Assembly: GCA_963726315.1 (NCBI GenBank)
Contig: CAVSBZ010000001.1
Span: 682,001 to 746,000 of the forward strand
Reading direction: 5' to 3'
Source: FEB-25 sp963726315
Lineage (GTDB): Bacteria; Chloroflexota; Anaerolineae; Anaerolineales; UBA4823
DNA length: 64,000 nt
In this document: positions 59,177-64,000 of the stretch, one piece after another
Layout: each line of letters opens with the position of its first letter
Numbering within the stretch: position 1 is the first letter of the stretch
The notes under the pieces: generated by a model
Told to the model about the DNA's origin: nothing
What the model saw: only the letters and a program-made list of their open reading frames with translations
Databases searched by the model: none
Program-made: the position numbers and the translations under genes

Positions 59177-62100
59177 ACGGTAAAAGCAGCACCCTCACCG
59201 GGTTCGCTCTCCACTTCAATGCTTCCATTGTGCCTTTGCATGATATCGTAGCAGATCACCAGCCCCAAACCCAAGCCTTTTTCCTTGGTGGTGGTGAACG
59301 GCTCGAACAGTTTCTCTTTCACTTCCTGCGATAAACCTGGGCCGGTGTCACGAATGCAGACGCCGATCCGCTCCTCTTCTACCCCTCGTGTAAAGCTGAT
59401 GTTGAGTTTTCCACCATCCGGTTCCATGGCATCTACGGCATTCAAGCTGATGTTCAAAAATACCTGCTTGAGCTGGTCGGGGACTCCGTTAACCACCACG
59501 CCCTCGAATATATACTCAGCTGGTGGGACCACTTCCCAGGTGACATGCTTTTCTTTCAGGTAGCCTGCAATCAGCGTCTGCACCTCACCCAGCAATGCAG
59601 GCAGTTGTACGGGGTGATCTTGACCGTGGGAGGGCGGGCGATATACCTCACGCAGCTGGGCGACCAGGTTGGATAAGCGGTTCGTTTCGGTCGTCGCCAT
59701 GGTCAGCGCATCATACGCCGGCGTCCCGCGCGTAAGGTCCATCTGGCTTAAATACAGGCAGTTTTTGATCGTCTGCAGGGGGTTGTTGATCTCATGGGTG
59801 ATGGAAGCCAGCAAGCGCCCTACTGCGGCAAACTTTTCAGCCTGCACGAGCTGATCGTGCGTCTCGATTTCCTTGCGCAGGGCGTTTTGCAGCTCCTGAT
59901 ACAGGCGGGCATTATGGATCGATTGGGCGGCGCGGTTGGCGACGATTTCCAGCAAGGCCTGGTCTTCGTCACAATATGCCTGGCTGCCGCGGTTCCGCAC
60001 CAGGCTGATGGTACCAATCGTCTTGCCCGATATTTTGAGCGGCACGATGAGCAGGCTGGAGATACCTGCCTGGGTGATCTGACTGCGCAGCTCCTCCCGG
60101 ATGAGATCCAGCACGACCTCATCCATATTCTGGATCATGACGGGCATGGAGGTCTGGTACACCCGTTCGGTTAGTCCGTCTGCTGTTTCAAATTGGGTTT
60201 TGCTGAGAAAGTTATCCATCAGTGCGAGCATCTCAGGCTGGTTGTGGTGCCAGGCCACCGTGTTGAGGCGTTCATCGTCGCGGGCGGCTAAACTGACCAT
60301 GCATCCGTCACCGATTGATTTCGAGGCGGTTTTCACCACGATATCCAGGATGGCGTGCTCATCCAGGCTGGCTGCGGCCAGGGATTGAGAGAGTTCCGAC
60401 ATAACTGCATTACGCAAAGAGTTCTGGCGGATGATCTCTTCATTCTTTTTGCGTTCGGTGATATCGCGCAGAGTCCAGCGCAGGGTGTCTTTTTCGGTTG
60501 GATCTTTGGCCGTGGAAATGGTGACTGCGACTGAAATTTCCCCACCTTGACGCGGGAGCAGACGCAGCTCTTGCGACTGGACATTATGCTGGCGTCTAAA
60601 TAGGGCCAGCAGCTGGTGGAAGCTGGTGTGATCACTCGATGAAATGAAGACCAATAATGGTTTCCCGATCAAACTGTGATGGGGGATTTCCAGGAGCTGG
60701 GAGGCGAACTGGTTGGCTTCGAGGATCAGCCCATTTCCATCCGTCACCAGGTAGCCGTCGGGAGCGAAGTCGAACAAGTCCTGGTAGCGCTGGCGTTCTA
60801 AATCCAACACTTTTTGGGCTTCCACCAGCAGCTCGTTGTTGTTGCGTAGCTCTTCTTCAATTACCTGGAGCTCTTGCACGGTGGATTCAAGCTCAGTTTG
60901 CGACTGTTGGTGCTCGTTAATCTTGCCGCGCAGCTGCTCGTTGGCGATATTTAGCTCTTGCGTGCGCTCCAGCACTTTCAGCTCCAGCTCATCGTGTGCC
61001 AGGCGCAGCGCCTGCTCCGCACGCTTGCGCTCAGTGATATCCAGCCCATAAATCCTGACCAGCTGCTGGGGGGCTATGTAATTTAAGGATTGCTGGTAAA
61101 AACGATCGCCGATGGCAATATCGCGGAAAGTCACCTCTGCCTGACCCTGCAGGATAGGTTGCAGGACTGTATCCCAGTCGACCATCCATTCATGAGACAA
61201 GCCTTTCTCTGCCAGGTCGGGAAATTGCTTCAACGCAGCCGGGTTGGCGTAATGGATCGCCCCGTGGAGATCGACTTCTGTGATGGGTCTTGGGTTCACT
61301 TCGGGGAAACTGGCCAGGTAAGCCAGGCGCTGCTCAACGCGCTTGCGTTCGGTGATATCTCGTACGAAGATGGCGATGCGACCACCCGCCTGCTCGAAAT
61401 ACAGGGTGGTGATATCCACATCGAAAATCGTTCCAGCCTTACGCCGGTGTTTCGCCTCGAAGTGGTCGTGACCTTTCTGGGCGAGCAGTTTATGGATGTG
61501 ATCGCTGACCTGCTCGGATGCCTCATCGGCTTCAAGTGCACTCACATGCATGTGGGTGAGCTCGTCGTGCGTATAACCAGACATCTGGCAGTAGGCATCG
61601 TTGACTTCCAGGATTTCCCCCTCGAGGTTATGGATCCACACGCCATCCGAGGTGTTGTTGAACAAGGTGGCGTACTTTTCTGCGATCGAGGTCAGCTGTA
61701 ACTCAATTTGCTTTCGGGCGGTGATATTGGTGTGCATGGCGAGGTTACCGATGTGCTCACCGCGGTCATTGATTATTGGTGAGGCATTGTATAACGACCA
61801 CACTGCCGAACCATCCTTGCGCCGGAACTTGAACTCACCGTGCAGCACATTCCCAGAGTGCAGCTCCGACCGCAGCTGGTCTACCAGGGGTTGCTGGTCA
61901 TCGTACATGAAGTCGGAGCCTGATTTTCCCAGGACTTCTTCCAACGGGTAGCCGAGTATATCTGCCATTTGCTGGTTGGCATAAAAGTATGTCCCGTCCG
62001 GGCGAGCCATCACCATGCCCTCCGCCGCCGTCTCGACCATGGTACGATATTTCTCTTCGCTCAGGCGGAGGGCTTCTTCGGCTTGTTTTTGCTCCGTTAT

Positions 62101-63267
62101 ATCCATGAAAATCGCGGCGAACTGACCAGCGGCCGGGCGGAAAGCATACACCCGGTAGTGCCGCCTGAGCGTCTCAGTATAGTTGTCAAATTGGACCGGC
62201 TCACCCGTGAGAGCCACCTGGCCATAGGTCTCGACCCAGAATGGCTCCAGACCGGGCAACACCTGGGTGGCAAGCTTGCCAATGACGTTTTTCGGCTTAA
62301 GCCCGGTAAGCTTTTCAAATGCGGGGTTAGCTTCCAGGAAGCGAAAATCAATAGGTGTACCCTGCTCATCGCAGATGATCTCATGCAGTGCGAATCCCTC
62401 AGTCATATTCGTAAACAGGGTTCGATAACGCTGCTCACTCAACTGGATCGCTTCTGCGGAACGGGCTTGATCAGCTCTCAAGCGGAGGGATATGATGCCG
62501 TAGGACAGGTCGTTAGCCAGCTCGACCAGCAGCTTTTCTTCTGCATCCGAAAAGCCATCAGGCTGCCTGGCATAAATGTTCAGGGCACCAAAAGCATGTT
62601 CACCTGACAGCAAGGGAAGCACGAGGGACGAAGCGTAGCCGCGTTTGATGGCTTCTTCTCGCCAGGGGGTGAATTGAGGATCGGTGAGCATGTTATTACA
62701 GCGGCTGGGCTTTTTCGTGCGGATGGCCGTCCCGGTGGGTCCCTGGCCTCGTTTTGTGTTTGCCCAGGTGATGTTCAATTGCTCAAGGTAACCCTGTTCA
62801 AAGCCGGCGGAAGCTACCGGGCGGACAGATTTTTGCCGGTCGTCTTCGGCGTATCCGATCCAGACCATGGCAAAGCCGCAGTCCTGGACGATGATGCGGC
62901 AGGTTTCAGTGAGTAACTCGGTTTCACTGCCAGCATGGAGCATAGCCTGATTGCTGTTGCTAAGCGCCTTCAATGTACAGTTAAGCTGGCCGACTTCAGC
63001 TTCACGCTGTTCCAATTCTCCCTGGGTGTGTTCTGCCTGTTTGCGCCTGACCAGCTCCTGGTCTAATGCCAGGCAGACCAGCTCGAGAGCAGCCTGTGCT
63101 TGGCTCAATCCAGCCTGTAACTGGTCTTGCTCAACTGATGGGTCAGGACCAGATTGTTGCTGGCCGTCTTGCAACACGCGCAATGTCTCCAATGCGGCAT
63201 GAGCTTCAGCCAGGCCGTGTTTTACCTCAGCTTCATCATCCACAATCGGTGTATCAATCGATTCCAT
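59146..63267 (-). CDS. large multi-PAS/GAF sensor histidine kinase
   Basis: A 1373-residue cytosolic kinase. Order by eye: coiled coil (1-95), GAF (about 105-260), four PAS domains (about 275-755), coiled coil (755-830), a further PAS (830-950), a second GAF (965-1115), HisKA with the phospho-His in SITHEINNPLQTIKN (about 1140), and HATPase (DTGPGLSQEVKEKLFEPFTT, GLGLVICYDIMQRH). It has no membrane helix, so it senses internal cues. The stand-alone receiver encoded just downstream is the likely partner. A 17-bp tandem repeat lies just upstream. Confidence 0.92.
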   Translation of the reverse strand: MESIDTPIVDDEAEVKHGLAEAHAALETLRVLQDGQQQSGPDPSVEQDQLQAGLSQAQAALELVCLALDQELVRRKQAEHTQGELEQREAEVGQLNCTLKALSNSNQAMLHAGSETELLTETCRIIVQDCGFAMVWIGYAEDDRQKSVRPVASAGFEQGYLEQLNITWANTKRGQGPTGTAIRTKKPSRCNNMLTDPQFTPWREEAIKRGYASSLVLPLLSGEHAFGALNIYARQPDGFSDAEEKLLVELANDLSYGIISLRLRADQARSAEAIQLSEQRYRTLFTNMTEGFALHEIICDEQGTPIDFRFLEANPAFEKLTGLKPKNVIGKLATQVLPGLEPFWVETYGQVALTGEPVQFDNYTETLRRHYRVYAFRPAAGQFAAIFMDITEQKQAEEALRLSEEKYRTMVETAAEGMVMARPDGTYFYANQQMADILGYPLEEVLGKSGSDFMYDDQQPLVDQLRSELHSGNVLHGEFKFRRKDGSAVWSLYNASPIINDRGEHIGNLAMHTNITARKQIELQLTSIAEKYATLFNNTSDGVWIHNLEGEILEVNDAYCQMSGYTHDELTHMHVSALEADEASEQVSDHIHKLLAQKGHDHFEAKHRRKAGTIFDVDITTLYFEQAGGRIAIFVRDITERKRVEQRLAYLASFPEVNPRPITEVDLHGAIHYANPAALKQFPDLAEKGLSHEWMVDWDTVLQPILQGQAEVTFRDIAIGDRFYQQSLNYIAPQQLVRIYGLDITERKRAEQALRLAHDELELKVLERTQELNIANEQLRGKINEHQQSQTELESTVQELQVIEEELRNNNELLVEAQKVLDLERQRYQDLFDFAPDGYLVTDGNGLILEANQFASQLLEIPHHSLIGKPLLVFISSSDHTSFHQLLALFRRQHNVQSQELRLLPRQGGEISVAVTISTAKDPTEKDTLRWTLRDITERKKNEEIIRQNSLRNAVMSELSQSLAAASLDEHAILDIVVKTASKSIGDGCMVSLAARDDERLNTVAWHHNQPEMLALMDNFLSKTQFETADGLTERVYQTSMPVMIQNMDEVVLDLIREELRSQITQAGISSLLIVPLKISGKTIGTISLVRNRGSQAYCDEDQALLEIVANRAAQSIHNARLYQELQNALRKEIETHDQLVQAEKFAAVGRLLASITHEINNPLQTIKNCLYLSQMDLTRGTPAYDALTMATTETNRLSNLVAQLREVYRPPSHGQDHPVQLPALLGEVQTLIAGYLKEKHVTWEVVPPAEYIFEGVVVNGVPDQLKQVFLNISLNAVDAMEPDGGKLNISFTRGVEEERIGVCIRDTGPGLSQEVKEKLFEPFTTTKEKGLGLGLVICYDIMQRHNGSIEVESEPGEGAAFTVWLPLRRAEG

Positions 63268-63301
63268 GAATTAACTACCTTCCAATGGGAGAAACAGACT
63301 T

Positions 63302-63335
63302 TCTACCAATAAACTAGTTCTACCAATAAACTAGT
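63302..63335. repeat. 17-bp direct tandem repeat
   Basis: TCTACCAATAAACTAGT occurs twice in a row, about 35 bp upstream of the large kinase start. It could be a regulator site or a replication-slippage product. Confidence 0.7.
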
Positions 63336-63518
63336 TAATGTAGGAGCATACGCAGGCAATATTGTAGCATATTTATATATCATGATAATGTGGTCGAAGC
63401 AGCTAGGTTGATCCGCTCATCCATGACAAGAAAGAATATTTTCAACTCTAGGTAATAGACATGAATAGAATTGTATGCCCGATCATTGTTAGAATCAACT
63501 ATATAAGACCTAATTCAG

Positions 63519-63598
63519 CAGATTATTAGCTGTAATTAATTATCTTATCACTTTCCGGCTGATGGCTCGGTGATATGATAATTAATATTAGCTGAATG
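63519..63598. repeat. long AT-rich inverted repeat
   Basis: The arm AGCTGTAATTAATTATC...TTATCAC on the left matches the inverse of GTGATATGATAATTAATATTAGCT on the right with few mismatches over about 24 bp, around an 18-bp GC-richer loop. It lies between divergent genes and may be an operator or cruciform site. Confidence 0.55.
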
Positions 63599-63682
63599 AA
63601 TATGGCTGATTCTAAGGAGCTACGACTATATTTATGCTTGGGGAGTGAGGAAAATTGCTCGTTGTCGACATTGCACTCTTAA

Positions 63683-64000
63683 ATTTTAAGCGCCTCGCTA
63701 GGACTGTTCCTGGCAGTTTTTATTTTCCGTAAGCGTAAAGCGCCTGGCTCGCAAGCGCTTAGCGTGCTTATCCTTGGAGCTTCTATATGGTCGTTGGGGT
63801 ATGCATTCGAGCTCCTGGCTTCCAGCCTGACCTATAAGTTATTTTGGGAAAAATTTGAATTTTTCGGGATCGTAGTCATTCCCCTGGCGTGGTTTACCTT
63901 TGTGGCGCAATACCTGGGATATCCAAGATGGATGAAGCGGGTATTGGATCACCGGTTCCTATTGGGGATCATCCCGGTGGTGACCCTGCTCCTGGTGTGG
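63683..64000 (+). CDS. N-terminal 7TM region of a sensor protein, cut by the window end
   Basis: About 106 codons are open to the window end: SLGLFLAVFIFRKRKAPGSQ, then SIWSLGYAFELLASSLTYKL and FEFFGIVVIPLAWFTFVAQY. This is the pattern of the N-terminal seven-helix domain of many Chloroflexi histidine kinases and diguanylate cyclases (HisKA_7TM). No standard start lies in this frame, and a TAA precedes it at 63680-63682. A TTG at 63655 with a GGAG/GAGG ribosome site opens a different frame, so a small frameshift or a rare start is likely. Confidence 0.65.
   Translation, partial: MLSASLGLFLAVFIFRKRKAPGSQALSVLILGASIWSLGYAFELLASSLTYKLFWEKFEFFGIVVIPLAWFTFVAQYLGYPRWMKRVLDHRFLLGIIPVVTLLLVW

Larger units (their letters stand above)
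63268..63682. other. AT-rich gap between two divergent sensor genes
   Basis: No gene. It holds the direct repeat at 63302-63335 and the long inverted repeat at 63519-63598. Confidence 0.5.

Noticed and set aside
61090..61701. 203-codon plus-strand frame opposite the large sensor kinase
   Set aside because: Antisense shadow of PAS-domain coding sequence.
1..64000. CRISPR arrays, rRNA operons, prophage or integrase with att sites
   Set aside because: No regularly spaced repeats, no rRNA-like sequence and no phage structural or integrase genes were seen; I recognised no tRNA, though a covariance search was not possible.

Overview
The window looks like a moderately GC-rich chromosomal segment of an uncultured Chloroflexi bacterium, most likely of the class Anaerolineae. 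This is inferred from gene content, not from a database match. The supporting features are an archaeal-type HMG-CoA synthase/thiolase/DUF35 cluster with a class II HMG-CoA reductase, secreted proteins carrying Thr-Pro linkers and a YLPIV/LLPVI-type motif, a fused glycyl-tRNA synthetase, several GAF/PAS sensor kinases, leaderless -10 boxes directly in front of start codons, and many small intergenic palindromes. There is no rRNA, CRISPR array or obvious prophage, and I recognised no tRNA.

Layout. 1-4.1 kb is an AT-rich, decayed accessory stretch: a nucleotidyltransferase cut by the window edge, a VOC protein, a broken Doc-like toxin, a GT87 mannosyltransferase interrupted by an in-frame TAA, a relic copy of the DUF35 gene and a secreted jelly-roll-like protein. 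4.2-9.1 kb carries the mevalonate entry genes. 9.2-16.8 kb has a lipoprotein, a MocR regulator divergent from a DUF2917 gene, a methyltransferase, an iron-sulfur flavoprotein-like gene, a sensor kinase overlapping a TrmH methylase, and an SDR coupled to a CxxCxGxG protein. 17-24.7 kb has two MFS transporters, MsrPQ, a zinc-ribbon membrane protein and a hydrolase broken by TAG. 24.7-30.3 kb has a MarR-controlled operon (flavin reductase, MmgE/PrpD, phosphosulfolactate synthase) followed by pterin genes (folE, folM-like, folK). 30.3-39 kb is mostly minus-strand accessory genes. 39.5-53.1 kb has glyQS, NAD synthesis genes, an NfeD/slipin pair and RNase D. 53.6-64 kb has a SnoaL-like protein, a 709-residue repeat protein, a REP-associated transposase relic with flanking REP palindromes, and a large two-component locus.

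Most interesting locus: 35859-36605, minus strand. Read as two unrelated short frames it means nothing. Read through two in-frame UGA codons it gives a complete 248-residue MerB-like (alkylmercury lyase family) protein. The UGAs fall on the positions of both catalytic cysteines of MerB (Cys96 and Cys159), and the catalytic Asp99 equivalent is kept. Each UGA is followed, 26 and 19 nt later, by a hairpin whose loop fits the bacterial SECIS pattern; the second has a GGUC loop like that of E. coli fdhF. I therefore predict a double-selenocysteine organomercurial-lyase homologue.

Other notable points are a thiolase in the mevalonate cluster that has lost its usual catalytic residues, a MarR-type palindrome lying exactly in a promoter spacer, an NAD synthetase split into two genes, a CheB remnant between a kinase and its response regulator, and three gene relics whose stop codons, unlike those of the MerB gene, do not sit on cysteine positions.
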